In this document: positions 8,799-17,475 of the stretch, one piece after another
Layout: each line of letters starts with the position of its first letter
Position numbering within the stretch: position 1 is the first letter of the stretch
NCBI GenBank assembly: GCA_963834425.1
Contig: CAWIBR010000019.1
Coordinates: forward strand, 86,127-150,126
Origin: CAVURS01 sp963834425
GTDB taxonomy: Bacteria; Actinomycetota; Actinomycetes; Actinomycetales; CAVURS01
Reading direction: 5' to 3'
Length of the DNA: 64,000 nucleotides
The notes under the pieces: model-generated
Seen by the model: only the letters and a program-made list of their open reading frames with translations
The model's database searches: none
Told to the model about the DNA's origin: nothing
Made by a program: the position numbers and the translations under genes

Positions 8799-10004
8799 AT
8801 GGACCTCGTGAAAGCCCTGCTGCTGGAGAACATCCATCCCGACGCCGTCGCCGCGCTGGAGGCCGCCGACATCGAGGTGGACACGCGCCCCGGCGCTCTC
8901 GACGAGACCGACCTGATCGCGGCATTGGAGGGCGTCGACCTGCTCGGGATCCGGTCCGGGACGAAGGTCACGGATGCGGTCCTCGCGGCGGCGCCCGAGC
9001 TGTTGGCGGTCGGTGCGTTCTGCATCGGGACCAACCAGATCGACCTGACCTCCGCGGCCGGGCGCGCGATCGCGGTCTTCAACGCGCCGTTCTCCAACAC
9101 GCGCAGCGTGGTCGAGCTCGCGATCGCCGAGATGATCTCGCTGACCCGGCGCCTGACCGAGAAGAACGACGCCCTGCACGGTGGGCGCTGGGACAAGTCG
9201 GCCAAGGGCGCCCATGAGATGCGCGGGCGCACCCTCGGCATCATCGGCTACGGCAACATCGGCAGCCAGCTCTCGGTGCTCGCCGAGGCCCTGGGCATGG
9301 GCGTCGTCTTCTTCGACACCGCTGACAAGCTGCCGATGGGCAACGCGCGCCGGCTCGACACGATGGACGAGCTCCTCGAGCTGGCTGACGTCGTCACTCT
9401 GCACGTCGACGGTCGGGTCGGCAACGCCGGCTTCTTCGACGCCAAGCAGTTCGCTGCGATGCGCCCGGGTTCGGTCTTCCTGAACCTCTCGCGCGGCTTC
9501 GTCGTCGACCAGGAGGCGTTGCGGGACAACATCCTCAGCGGCCACTTGGCCGGCGCCGCCATCGACGTCTTCCCGGTCGAGCCGAAGGCCCAGGGCGATG
9601 AGTTCGAGTCGCTGTTGCGTGGCCTGCCCAACGTGATCCTGACCCCGCACGTCGGCGGCTCGACGGAGGAGGCCCAGCAGGACATCGGTCGGTTCGTGTC
9701 GGGCAAGCTGCGCGACTACGTCGTCGCAGGCAGCACTGCGCTCAGTGTCAACCTGCCGCCGGCTTGGCTCGATGGCCGGCCGACGGCGCACCGGTTGGCC
9801 CACCTGCACACCAACACCCCCGGCGTGCTGGCCACGGTCAACAACCTGCTGGCCGAACACCGGGTCAACATCGAGGGCCAGGTCCTGGTCACCCGCGACC
9901 AGCTGGGCTACGCGCTCACCGACGTGTCGGCTGACTACGCGCCGGACGTCGTGCAGGCCCTGGCGCAGATGCCCGAGACGGTGCGGCTCCGGGTCCTGTC
10001 GTGA
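8799..10004 (+). CDS. serA: D-3-phosphoglycerate dehydrogenase-like, with ACT domain
   Basis: A 401-residue D-isomer-specific 2-hydroxyacid dehydrogenase, cytosolic. NAD-binding motif GIIGYGNIGSQ near residue 150, the catalytic Arg/Glu/His set in LNLSRGFVVDQEAL, VEPKAQGDEFES and LTPHVGGST (His near 285), and a C-terminal ACT domain (HTNTPGVLATVNNLLAEHR, about residues 330-401) as in E. coli SerA. It should oxidise 3-phosphoglycerate in serine synthesis and may reduce 2-oxoglutarate. ATG 8799 is chosen because AAGGA precedes it; an in-frame ATG at 8781 lacks a site. The stop overlaps the next gene by four bases. Confidence 0.88.
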   Translation: MDLVKALLLENIHPDAVAALEAADIEVDTRPGALDETDLIAALEGVDLLGIRSGTKVTDAVLAAAPELLAVGAFCIGTNQIDLTSAAGRAIAVFNAPFSNTRSVVELAIAEMISLTRRLTEKNDALHGGRWDKSAKGAHEMRGRTLGIIGYGNIGSQLSVLAEALGMGVVFFDTADKLPMGNARRLDTMDELLELADVVTLHVDGRVGNAGFFDAKQFAAMRPGSVFLNLSRGFVVDQEALRDNILSGHLAGAAIDVFPVEPKAQGDEFESLLRGLPNVILTPHVGGSTEEAQQDIGRFVSGKLRDYVVAGSTALSVNLPPAWLDGRPTAHRLAHLHTNTPGVLATVNNLLAEHRVNIEGQVLVTRDQLGYALTDVSADYAPDVVQALAQMPETVRLRVLS

Positions 10005-11374
10005 CCCTGGAGGACGACCTCCGCAAGGTCGTTGGCGACCAGCACGTCCTGACCGATCCCGGCGTCACTGCGTCCTACGACACGGACTGGACCCGCCGCT
10101 TCTCCGGCCGGTCGCGCTGCGTGGTCCGGCCCGGCTCGACCGCCGAGGTCTCCTCGGTGCTCCAGATCTGCGAGCAGTACGACGCACGCGTCGTCACCCA
10201 GGGCGGCAACACCGGACTGGTCGGTGGCGGCGTGCCGGTCGACGGCGAGGTCGTCCTGACGACCTCACGGCTGCGCGATCTCGGCCCCATCGACCCGATC
10301 ACCGGTCAGGTCACGGTCGGCGCCGGCGTTACCGTTGCCGCGCTGCAACGTTTGGTCCGACCGGCCGGCTTCGACTTCGGGGTCGACTTCGCCGCGCGTG
10401 ACTCGGCCACCATCGGCGGACTGGTCTCGACCAACGCCGGTGGTGAACGGGTCCTGCGCTACGGCAGCACGCGGCAGCAGGTCATCGGACTCGAGGCCGT
10501 GCTAGCCGACGGATCGGTGCTCACTCGCTTGGAATCATTGCCCAAAGACAACACCGGCTACGACCTGGTCGGGCTGCTCTGCGGTGCGGAGGGCACCCTC
10601 GCCGTCATCACGGCCGTGCGCGTGCGGTTGTGGCCGCTCTTCAACCGGCGCAGCGTCGCGCTGCTCGCCCTCGACTCGACGGTGGCCGCGCTCGAAGCGC
10701 TTGCGGCCCTGCGACCGCGGCTGACCACGCTGGAGGCGGCGGAACTCTTCCTGGCCGACGGGCTGGCCCTGGTCCGAGAACACACGGGGCTGCCCGCGCC
10801 CGTCGACGGCGAGCACGCGGCGTACCTGCTGGTCGAGTGTGCCGACCGAGCCGACCCCGGCGCCGAGCTGATGGCGGCGCTCGAGGCGACCAGCGAGCTG
10901 GTGCCGGGCATCGACGACATCGTCATCGGTGAGGACGCCCCGACCCGCGAACGGCTCTGGCGCTATCGCGAGGCGCACACCGAATCGATCAATGCCGCCG
11001 GGGTGCCGGTCAAGCTCGACGTCGCTGTGCCCCGGGCGGCCTTGGCCGCCGCAATCGCCGAGCTGCCGGACGTCGTGCGCCAGGTCGCCCCGGAGGCCCG
11101 CACGATCGTCTTCGGCCACCTCGGCGAGGGCAACCTGCACGTCAACGTGCTGGGTGCGGACGACCCCTCGACGGCCGAGGCGGTGACCGACGCAGTGCTC
11201 CGCCGGATCACGGCGGTCGGCGGGAGCATCAGCGCCGAGCACGGCGTCGGCCGGGCCAAGACGCCGTGGCTCCGCCTCTCCAGATCCGAGACCGAGCTCA
11301 CCGCGATGCGCGCGATCAAGACGGCGCTCGACCCTCACGGCCGGTTGAACCCGGGCGTGATCTTCCCGATCTGA
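10001..11374 (+). CDS. FAD-linked 2-hydroxyacid dehydrogenase (D-2-hydroxyglutarate dehydrogenase-like)
   Basis: A 457-residue flavoprotein of the GlcD/D2HGDH group. The N-terminal PCMH-type FAD domain has VVTQGGNTGLVGGGVPVDGE and ATIGGLVSTNAGG; the C-terminal cap has the metal/substrate motifs GHLGEGNLHVN and SAEHGVGRAK, ending LDPHGRLNPG. It oxidises a D-2-hydroxyacid and passes electrons to an acceptor in the cytosol or at the membrane. The GTG start overlaps the serA-like stop (GTGA), so the two are translationally coupled; D-2-hydroxyglutarate made by SerA is the likely substrate, a pairing known from Pseudomonas. Its 3' end overlaps the convergent MocR gene by 59 bases. Confidence 0.85.
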   Translation: MTLEDDLRKVVGDQHVLTDPGVTASYDTDWTRRFSGRSRCVVRPGSTAEVSSVLQICEQYDARVVTQGGNTGLVGGGVPVDGEVVLTTSRLRDLGPIDPITGQVTVGAGVTVAALQRLVRPAGFDFGVDFAARDSATIGGLVSTNAGGERVLRYGSTRQQVIGLEAVLADGSVLTRLESLPKDNTGYDLVGLLCGAEGTLAVITAVRVRLWPLFNRRSVALLALDSTVAALEALAALRPRLTTLEAAELFLADGLALVREHTGLPAPVDGEHAAYLLVECADRADPGAELMAALEATSELVPGIDDIVIGEDAPTRERLWRYREAHTESINAAGVPVKLDVAVPRAALAAAIAELPDVVRQVAPEARTIVFGHLGEGNLHVNVLGADDPSTAEAVTDAVLRRITAVGGSISAEHGVGRAKTPWLRLSRSETELTAMRAIKTALDPHGRLNPGVIFPI

Positions 11375-12857
11375 CCCGCTGGCCGGCCCCGGCCTGTCGG
11401 TCGACCTGGAGCGAGGCACACAACCGGGCCAGCGCTGTCGTGAAAGCATGCTCCGGCGGCGTCGCGTAGCCGACGACGAGCCCAGACCTGGCGCCCTCAG
11501 GTTCGACGGAGTAGGCCGAAAGCCCTTCCACCGCAAGGCCTCTGGACCTGGCCGCCTCCACCGCCTCGGCCTCAGTGAGGCGCTCGGGCAACTCGACCAG
11601 AGCGTGCAATCCCGCGGCCAGTCCGGAGACGGTCGCATCAGGCACCCGGCGCTGCAACGTTGAGACCAGCCGGTCACGGCGGCGACGGTAGACCAGACGG
11701 CACCGCCGGATGTGCCGGTCGTAGCCGCCGGAGTCGATCAGCTCGGCGAGGGCCAGCTGCTCGAAGACGCCCGTGAACCGGTCGGCCAGGCGTTTCGCCT
11801 CCACCACCTGATCGAGGCGGGCCGCCGGCACCACCAACCAGGACAACCGGATCCCCGGCGCGAGGGACTTGCTCGCCGTGCCCGCGTAGACCACCTGGTC
11901 GGGGGCCAACGCCTGCATCGCGCCGAGGGCCGCTCGGTCGTAGCGGAACTCCCCGTCGTAGTCGTCCTCGATGACCAACCCGCCGGACGTGCGGGCCCAC
12001 TCGACCGCTCGGGTGCGGCGGTGAGCCGACAACGCCATCCCGAGCGGAAACTGATGAGCCGGCGTGAGGACGGCCGCCCCCTCCTCGGTCAATGTCTCGA
12101 CCTCCGCGCCGGACCGGTCGATGTCGAGGTCGTGGACCTGCAGTCCGGCTCGCAGGATGACCTCGCGGTAGCCGATGTGACCGAACCGCTCGATCGCCAT
12201 CGACCGGGCCCCGCCGTCCGCCGTGACCTGGGCCAGCAGGGCGAGTGACTGGGTGAAGCCGTTGCAGATGACCACTCGTTCCGGGCTGACCCGCACCCCG
12301 CGGGCTCGGGACAGGTAGGTCGCAAGGGACGTGCGCAGCTCGATCCGGCCCAGGGGGTCACCGTTGCCCAGGGCCTGGGTCGGCGCGTCGATGACCGCTC
12401 GACGCAGCGCCGCACCCCAGGCCGATCGCGGGAAGAGCGACAGGTCGGGCGTGCCGGTCCGCAGATCGAATCGCGGCGGTCGATCGTCTTTGGCGACAAC
12501 CGCTTTGGCGACAACCGCTTTGGCCTCAACAGCGACGCGGGCTTGCCGCGAGACCCAGGTGCCGGCCCCGACCCGCGCCTCCAACCAGCCCTCGGCGACG
12601 AGCTGGGAGTAGGCCTCGGCCACCGTGTTGCGCGCGATGCCCAGGTCCGCGGCCAGCGAACGCGACGGAGGCAGTCGGGTGTCCGGCCGGAGCCGACCGG
12701 TCTGCACCGCTTTCCGCAGCGCGCCCTCCAGTCGAGAGCGCGAGCGGATGCCCGCCAACTCCCCCGTCAGTTCCCCTGACCGGTCGGTGGTCGCAGTGGA
12801 GGTCAGGTCGAGATGTAGGTCTGGGCCGTTCGATGGATTGGCCCATGCTTCGGTCAT
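11316..12857 (-). CDS. MocR-type GntR regulator with aminotransferase domain
   Basis: A 513-residue fusion of an N-terminal GntR winged helix (LPPSRSLAADLGIARNTVAEAY, about residues 62-83, given here in full as its hallmark is needed only to SLAADLGIARNTV) and a fold-type I PLP-binding domain (residues about 140-480) with the PLP lysine in GTASKSLAPGIRL. The linker holds a short KAVVAKAVVAK tandem repeat encoded by an 18-base direct repeat near 12485-12525. MocR proteins bind PLP plus an amino compound and act as activators or repressors of a divergent gene, here the AhpD-like gene. The C-terminal 30 residues are low-complexity and overlap the flavoprotein gene. Confidence 0.9.
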   Translation of the reverse strand: MTEAWANPSNGPDLHLDLTSTATTDRSGELTGELAGIRSRSRLEGALRKAVQTGRLRPDTRLPPSRSLAADLGIARNTVAEAYSQLVAEGWLEARVGAGTWVSRQARVAVEAKAVVAKAVVAKDDRPPRFDLRTGTPDLSLFPRSAWGAALRRAVIDAPTQALGNGDPLGRIELRTSLATYLSRARGVRVSPERVVICNGFTQSLALLAQVTADGGARSMAIERFGHIGYREVILRAGLQVHDLDIDRSGAEVETLTEEGAAVLTPAHQFPLGMALSAHRRTRAVEWARTSGGLVIEDDYDGEFRYDRAALGAMQALAPDQVVYAGTASKSLAPGIRLSWLVVPAARLDQVVEAKRLADRFTGVFEQLALAELIDSGGYDRHIRRCRLVYRRRRDRLVSTLQRRVPDATVSGLAAGLHALVELPERLTEAEAVEAARSRGLAVEGLSAYSVEPEGARSGLVVGYATPPEHAFTTALARLCASLQVDRQAGAGQRVRSGRSRPGSTGREGRAPS

Positions 12858-12863
12858 GGAATT

Positions 12864-12881
12864 GGACCTTATCCGTGGTCC
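12864..12881. promoter_or_regulatory. Inverted repeat in the MocR/AhpD divergent spacer
   Basis: GGACC - 8 bases - GGTCC lies in the 47-base spacer between the two divergent starts. A TAAGGT element for the MocR side overlaps it, and TAGCGT (12892-12897) for the AhpD side lies 7 bases before the ATG at 12905. Autoregulation and control of the neighbour by MocR is the likely meaning. Confidence 0.5.
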
Positions 12882-12904
12882 GGCCCCGCTCTAGCGTTGG
12901 TCAC

Positions 12905-13420
12905 ATGACAACGACGACCAGCACCCCGTCCACCTCTGCCGAGGCCCGCCCCACCATCCCGGTCCGACTCGACATCGAGGCCCACGCCGCCGACTTCTCC
13001 CGGGCCATGGGCCGCCTGGACGGCGCCGCGACCAAGGAGCTCGACCGAGTCGACTTCGACCCCAAGCTGCGCGAACTGGTGCGCATCCGGGCCTCGCAGA
13101 TCAACGGCTGCGCCTACTGCATCGACATGCACACCAAGGACGCCCGGGCCATCGGCGAGACCGAGCAGCGCATCTATGCGTTGCCGGCTTGGGCCGAGAC
13201 GCCGTACTTCACCCACCGGGAGCGAGCGGCACTGGCCTTCACCGAGGCGGTCACCCTGGTCGCCCAAACCCACGTGCCGCTGGAGTCGTACGACGCCGTG
13301 GCCGCGGAGTTCACTCCTGACGAGGTCGGCGCGCTGCTCTCGCTGATCGTGGCGATCAACGCGTGGAACGCCATCGCGGTCGCGACTCGGGCGTGGGAGC
13401 CCGGGTCCTACCAGCCCTGA
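12905..13420 (+). CDS. AhpD-like carboxymuconolactone decarboxylase-family protein
   Basis: A 171-residue single-domain protein with the peroxidase-type redox pair in INGCAYCIDMHTKDAR (C-A-Y-C, near residues 70-73) and the downstream His, typical of AhpD-like alkylhydroperoxidases rather than true decarboxylases. It would reduce peroxides or act as a thiol adaptor in the cytosol. No ribosome site is visible; TAGCGT 7 bases before the ATG at 12905 suggests a leaderless transcript. An upstream in-frame start inside the MocR promoter is rejected. It is divergent from and probably controlled by the MocR regulator. Confidence 0.87.
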   Translation: MTTTTSTPSTSAEARPTIPVRLDIEAHAADFSRAMGRLDGAATKELDRVDFDPKLRELVRIRASQINGCAYCIDMHTKDARAIGETEQRIYALPAWAETPYFTHRERAALAFTEAVTLVAQTHVPLESYDAVAAEFTPDEVGALLSLIVAINAWNAIAVATRAWEPGSYQP

Positions 13421-13478
13421 GACCAGCCGGCCTGAGACCGTCGCCGAGGTGGCTGGCGACTCCATGAGCCTTGCTCGG

Positions 13479-15014
13479 TTAGTACGGCGGGTCGCCGTTG
13501 TCGGGGGGTTTCTCGGTGGCTGGTGCGGGCGGTGTTTGGGGTTCGAGGTAGTGGTGGGGCCTGGAGGTGTAGGTGTGGCCGGTGCCGGTGGTGTAGGTGA
13601 GTTCGCTGTTGGCGTTGCCGGTGACGTGGAGGATGCGGTCGGTTTTGGCTTGGTGGTCGCGTTTGCCGGCGGCGGCCAGGTTGGCCGGGGTGGTCGGGCC
13701 GCCGGTGGCTGGTGCGCGTGTGGTTGTACTCGTGGATGTGGTCGAGTTCGAGGGTGCGGGCGGCGCTGGTCGGGAAGCGTGAGGTGTGGCCGTCCCGGAC
13801 GGCGCAGAACTGCGCGATCCGGGGCGCTGGGCGGTAGCCGGTGCTGACCTCGGTGGCGGTGCCGGTGGCGGGGTCGCACAGGATCCGCCGCCAGGTGGCC
13901 TGCTCGGGGTCGTGGGCCAGGGCGCGGGCCAGCTCGGCCGGGATCGGGACGTCGCCGGTGGGGGTGTGCAGGACCGCGGGGTGGTTGTCCAGGCCGAGCA
14001 GGGTGCGGTCGGCGACGGTGACGTTGATCAGGGTGGCCCCGGCCCGGGACCGCAGCCGCGCGACGCTTCTTGGGGTTCGCCCGGCGGCCGGTCGCGCTGG
14101 TCTTGGCTGGTCTTGGCGGTCTGGCTGGTCTTGGGGACCAGGGTGAGGCCGAAGGCGCCGGCGGTGAGGTGGCCGACGGCGAGGTCGAAGCGGAGCTGGT
14201 CCAGGGTTTCGGGGGCGCCGCCGTTGCGGGCGGCGCGGGCTTGGTGGTCCAGGTGGGCGTAGGTGGCGGCCAGCAGTTCGTCCGGGCCGTGCAGGACCAG
14301 GGCGGCGGGCCGGTCGATGGTCCGGGCGTAGTGCGCGACGTGCCGGCCCCGCGGGCGACCTCGGCGGCGGGTTGGAGGGTGTCGGGGGCCAGGTCGGCCA
14401 CGGCGGCGGTCAGGATCGGGCGCAGCTGGTGCGCCGGGATCGACCACACAGTGGCGCTGCCGTCGCGGAGCTCCTTGACCAGGACATCCGCGCCGGCCGG
14501 GTCCGGTGGCCGGGTCGGTGACGATCGACTGGACCAGCGGGTCGCCTGGGCCGGGGGAGGCCGGCGGCGTGGTCGTAGATCACCCCGGCCTGGGCCTCAT
14601 CGATCCGCCCCGCGCTCAGGGCGTCGGCCAGGTCGGGGTGGGCGTCCAGGCCCAACGCCAGGGCGAGCTTCTTGTCCGCGGCCCGCAGCGAGATGCCCAG
14701 GGCCAGCGACAGCGACAGCGAGGTCGCCTCCAGCGCCCGCTCGTGGGCGAGGTCGCGGTCGCGGGCGCAGACCGCTTCGTGGGCGGTCTCGAACTGCTCG
14801 ACCAACGCCGCGGTCGCCTTCGCCTGCACGGCAGCGGCCCAGGCCTTGACCTTCTCCGCCGCCAGCGCGAGGTCGAGCAGCTGCCCGCGGGAGGCCTGGG
14901 ACAGGTCCAGGGTCTCGATCCCGTCGACCCCGACCGCCAGGGCGGCGGCCAGGTCGGACGCCGGCGCCGGTCAGGTCCGACCCGCTCCCGCTCGAACCCT
15001 GGACTGTCGATCAT
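13479..15014 (-). pseudogene. DUF222 / HNH endonuclease (13E12 repeat family), multiply frameshifted
   Basis: Pieces of one actinobacterial DUF222-HNH protein appear in order in three frames: MIDSPGFERERVG (start 15014), KATAALVEQFETAHEAV and the DUF222 core, SIPAHQLRPILTAAV, HYARTIDRPAALVLHGPDEL, ILCDPATGTATEVSTGYRP, then HNH-region TLELDHIHEYNHTR and GPTTPANLAAAGKRDH, ending DNGDPPY before TAA at 13479. At least six one-base shifts are needed (near 14965, 14555, 14495, 14345, 14060 and 13720). Promoter TAGAAT lies 7 bases before the ATG. The family is a common repeated gene in actinobacteria with unclear role. The number of breaks suggests decay, though this GC-rich stretch may also be badly sequenced. 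Confidence 0.72.
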
Positions 15015-15200
15015 GTGTACGATTCTATCCGACATGTCCGACAACCGACAAGGTTTCCCCAGCCCCGAAACCCCTTTAGTGCCAACTATTTTCAGCAACC
15101 AGACGGTGACCCAGAGCCACGACGCGAAGGCAACCCGCGAGACCAAGGCGCAACCGAGAGCGCAACTCCGCCGTACCCAGCCGCCTGACCAGCCCTGAAA
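15015..15200. other. Promoter region of the HNH gene, otherwise empty
   Basis: This 186-base gap holds the TAGAAT -10 element at 15022-15027 (minus strand) with a TTGTCGG direct repeat behind it at about -35. I see no gene, terminator hairpin or RNA in the rest. Confidence 0.4.
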
Positions 15201-16208
15201 TCAGAACTGCGACGCTCGATCGAGCAGCACCGGGATCAGCCCGGCCACCGACCGGTGGCCCGGTACCGGGTGTCTGCTCTCCCGCTGCCGCACGCCCTCG
15301 AGGACGACGGCGAGCTTGAACGCCCCGAAGGCGATGTACCACTCGAGATCGCTGACGTCGGCGCCGGTCTGCTCGGCGTACCGGTCGGCCAGGTCCCGGC
15401 CGGGTGGGAAGCCGGCGGCGGGACCCATCGCCGTCGACAGTGCGTTGTCGGCCTGGCCGGCCAGGTCCCAGTAGACGAGGAAGAGACCGAGATCCGCGAG
15501 CGGGTCGCCCAGCGTGGCCATCTCCCAGTCGATCACTGCGAGCACCTGCAGGTCGTGATCGACGATCAGATTGTCCAGCCGGAAGTCCCCGTGCACCAAC
15601 GAGATTCGCTGGGTGACGGGCAGCCGCTCGGCCAGCCGTTTCCCGACCGCGTGCAGGCCCTCGCGATGATCGCTGTCGGCCGCCCAGACCTCCAGGTGGC
15701 GCTGCCAGCGGTCCACCTGACGGCGCAGGTAGCCCTCGGGACGACCTAGGTCGGACAGCCCGGCCCGGTCGACATCGACCGCGTGGACGGCGGCGAGGGT
15801 GTCGACCAGGCGGTCGGCCAGCGCGGCCTTGGCCACTCGGTCGTACGCCGCGATGTCCTCGGTCGTGCGCAGGACCAGGCCATCGACGTACTGCATCAGA
15901 TAGAAGCGCGCGCCGATGGCAGCCGGGTCCTCGCAGAGCAAGATGCCTCGCGGGACCGGCACCGACGACCCCGCCAGCGCGGTGATGATCCGGAACTCGC
16001 GGGCCACGTCGTGTGCGGTCGCAGGCTGCTCGCCCAGGGGTGGTCGGCGCAGGACCACCTCGATCTGCGGACTCTCCACCAGGAAGGTGAGGTTGGACCG
16101 GCCTCCGGTCAGGGCGGTCGCGGTGAGCGGGCCGGAGAGCAATCCGGGGTGCTGCTCGTCGAGCCAGGCCCGCAGCCCGGACAGGTCCAGGCCAGGGTGC
16201 TCGCTCAC
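15201..16208 (-). CDS. Aminoglycoside-phosphotransferase-like kinase (ACAD10/11 type)
   Basis: A 335-residue APH-fold protein. Brenner motif LVHGDFRLDNLIVD (catalytic Asp) near residue 200 and metal-binding VIDWEMATLGDPLADLG follow; the N-terminus has TGGRSNLTF as nucleotide loop. Homologues fused to or beside acyl-CoA dehydrogenases (human ACAD10/11) phosphorylate 4-hydroxyacyl-CoAs for beta-oxidation. It is divergent from such a dehydrogenase, 58 bases away, which fits that role rather than antibiotic resistance. The GTG at 16208 is the only sensible start; the nearby ATGs are out of frame and stop at once. Confidence 0.85.
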   Translation of the reverse strand: MSEHPGLDLSGLRAWLDEQHPGLLSGPLTATALTGGRSNLTFLVESPQIEVVLRRPPLGEQPATAHDVAREFRIITALAGSSVPVPRGILLCEDPAAIGARFYLMQYVDGLVLRTTEDIAAYDRVAKAALADRLVDTLAAVHAVDVDRAGLSDLGRPEGYLRRQVDRWQRHLEVWAADSDHREGLHAVGKRLAERLPVTQRISLVHGDFRLDNLIVDHDLQVLAVIDWEMATLGDPLADLGLFLVYWDLAGQADNALSTAMGPAAGFPPGRDLADRYAEQTGADVSDLEWYIAFGAFKLAVVLEGVRQRESRHPVPGHRSVAGLIPVLLDRASQF

Positions 16209-16266
16209 GCGACCATCATGTCGCGCGCGCCAGGGCGTTGCCCGTTCGCGCTCAGTAGCATGAACG

Positions 16267-17445
16267 ATGAGCTTCGACTTCAGCCTCGCGCCCGCCGTCG
16301 AGGAGCAGCGACAGCTGATCGCCGACTTCGTCCGTGACCAGGTCATCCCGTTGGAACAGCAGGCGTTCCGGGACGGCGTCAACGACGACCTGCGTCGCCA
16401 ACTGCAAGCGGCCGCCCGCGACGCAGGAGTCTGGGCGCCGCAAGTGCCCACGACGTACGGCGGGGGTGGCTTCAGCTTCACCGACTCGGCGGTGCTGCTG
16501 GAGGAGGCCGGCTACAGCCTGCTCGGACCACTGGCGTTGAACTGCTCAGCGCCGGACGAGGGCAACATCGCGATGCTGCACGAGATTGCGACCGACGGGC
16601 AACGTGAGCGCTACCTGCGACCGCTGGCCGAGGGCAGCGTCCGATCGTGCTTCGCGATGACCGAGCCGGCGCCCGGAGCCGGGTCGGACCCGGCGGCGCT
16701 GTCGACGGTCGCTCGGAAGGTCTCCGGCGGATGGGTCATCGACGGGCACAAGCACCTGATCACGGGGGCTGACGGCGCGGCGTACGCGATTGTCATGGCG
16801 CGCAACGGGACTGGTGCGCCCGAGGGAGCGACGATGTTCCTGGTCGACGCCGAGAACCCGGGCTGGCTGGTCGGCGAGCACCTGCGCACCATCGACGCGT
16901 CGACCATCGGCGGCCACTGCGTGGTCGAGCTCCGCGAGCTGTTCGTCGCCGATGACGCCGTCCTGGGAGAGGTCGGGCGGGGCTTCGCCAACGCACAGGT
17001 CCGGCTGGCACCGGCTCGGCTGACTCACTGCATGCGCTGGCTCGGCGCTGCTCGACGGGCGCACGACATCGCGCTGGGCCGGGCCGTGCGGCGCGATCTC
17101 TTCGGCTCGCGGTTGTCCGATCTGGGAATGGCCCAGCAACAGATCGCCGACAACGAGATCGACCTCGCGGCCGCGCGGGCCCTGCTCTGGCATGCGTGTT
17201 GGCAATTGGAGTCCGGCGGTCGGAGCACCGAGGAATCGTCGCGGGCCAAGGTCTTCGTCAGCGAGGCGGTCGGCCGGATCGTCGACCGGTCGGTGCAGCT
17301 GGCCGGCGGTCTGGGCCTGAGCGAGGAGCTCGTCCTGGGCCGGATCTACGCAGACATCCGGGCGTTCCGGATTTATGACGGGCCGTCCGAGGTGCACCGG
17401 ATGTCGATCGCGCGGCGCGCAGCCCGGCGGGCCATTGACTCTTGA
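16267..17445 (+). CDS. Acyl-CoA dehydrogenase
   Basis: A 392-residue flavoprotein with the three-domain acyl-CoA dehydrogenase layout: N-terminal helices, FAMTEPAPGAGSDP at the FAD/substrate strand near residue 135, and C-terminal QLAGGLGLSEELVLGRIYAD and IYDGPSEVHR. The latter motifs resemble the ACAD11-like group, which works with a 4-hydroxyacyl-CoA kinase. It introduces a trans-2 double bond into an acyl-CoA; the chain length is unknown. Divergent from the phosphotransferase. TAGCAT five bases before the ATG may be a leaderless -10 element. Confidence 0.9.
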   Translation: MSFDFSLAPAVEEQRQLIADFVRDQVIPLEQQAFRDGVNDDLRRQLQAAARDAGVWAPQVPTTYGGGGFSFTDSAVLLEEAGYSLLGPLALNCSAPDEGNIAMLHEIATDGQRERYLRPLAEGSVRSCFAMTEPAPGAGSDPAALSTVARKVSGGWVIDGHKHLITGADGAAYAIVMARNGTGAPEGATMFLVDAENPGWLVGEHLRTIDASTIGGHCVVELRELFVADDAVLGEVGRGFANAQVRLAPARLTHCMRWLGAARRAHDIALGRAVRRDLFGSRLSDLGMAQQQIADNEIDLAAARALLWHACWQLESGGRSTEESSRAKVFVSEAVGRIVDRSVQLAGGLGLSEELVLGRIYADIRAFRIYDGPSEVHRMSIARRAARRAIDS

Positions 17446-17469
17446 CATTAGATTATAACTTTGTAGCCT
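17442..17469 (+). promoter_or_regulatory. Promoter and AT-rich operator of the GntR operon
   Basis: TTGACA (17442-17447), 16 bases, then TAGCCT (17464-17469), six bases before the ATG at 17476; the transcript would be leaderless. The spacer holds an imperfect palindrome AGATTATAACT in a markedly AT-rich stretch for this genome, a plausible binding site for the GntR product. The -35 overlaps the stop codon of the acyl-CoA dehydrogenase. Confidence 0.6.
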
Positions 17470-17475
17470 TCGGGA

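Noticed and set aside
11316..11374. Overlap of MocR and flavoprotein 3' ends as a regulatory antisense device
   Set aside because: The MocR C-terminus there is low-complexity and basic; an over-extended reading or late indel explains it more simply.
13479..15014. HNH gene as a homing or mobile element inserted in the window
   Set aside because: No terminal repeats, target duplication or intron/intein context; DUF222-HNH genes are common dispersed genes in actinobacteria.
15201..16208. Aminoglycoside resistance gene
   Set aside because: The context (divergent acyl-CoA dehydrogenase) and ACAD10/11-like features favour an acyl-CoA-linked kinase.
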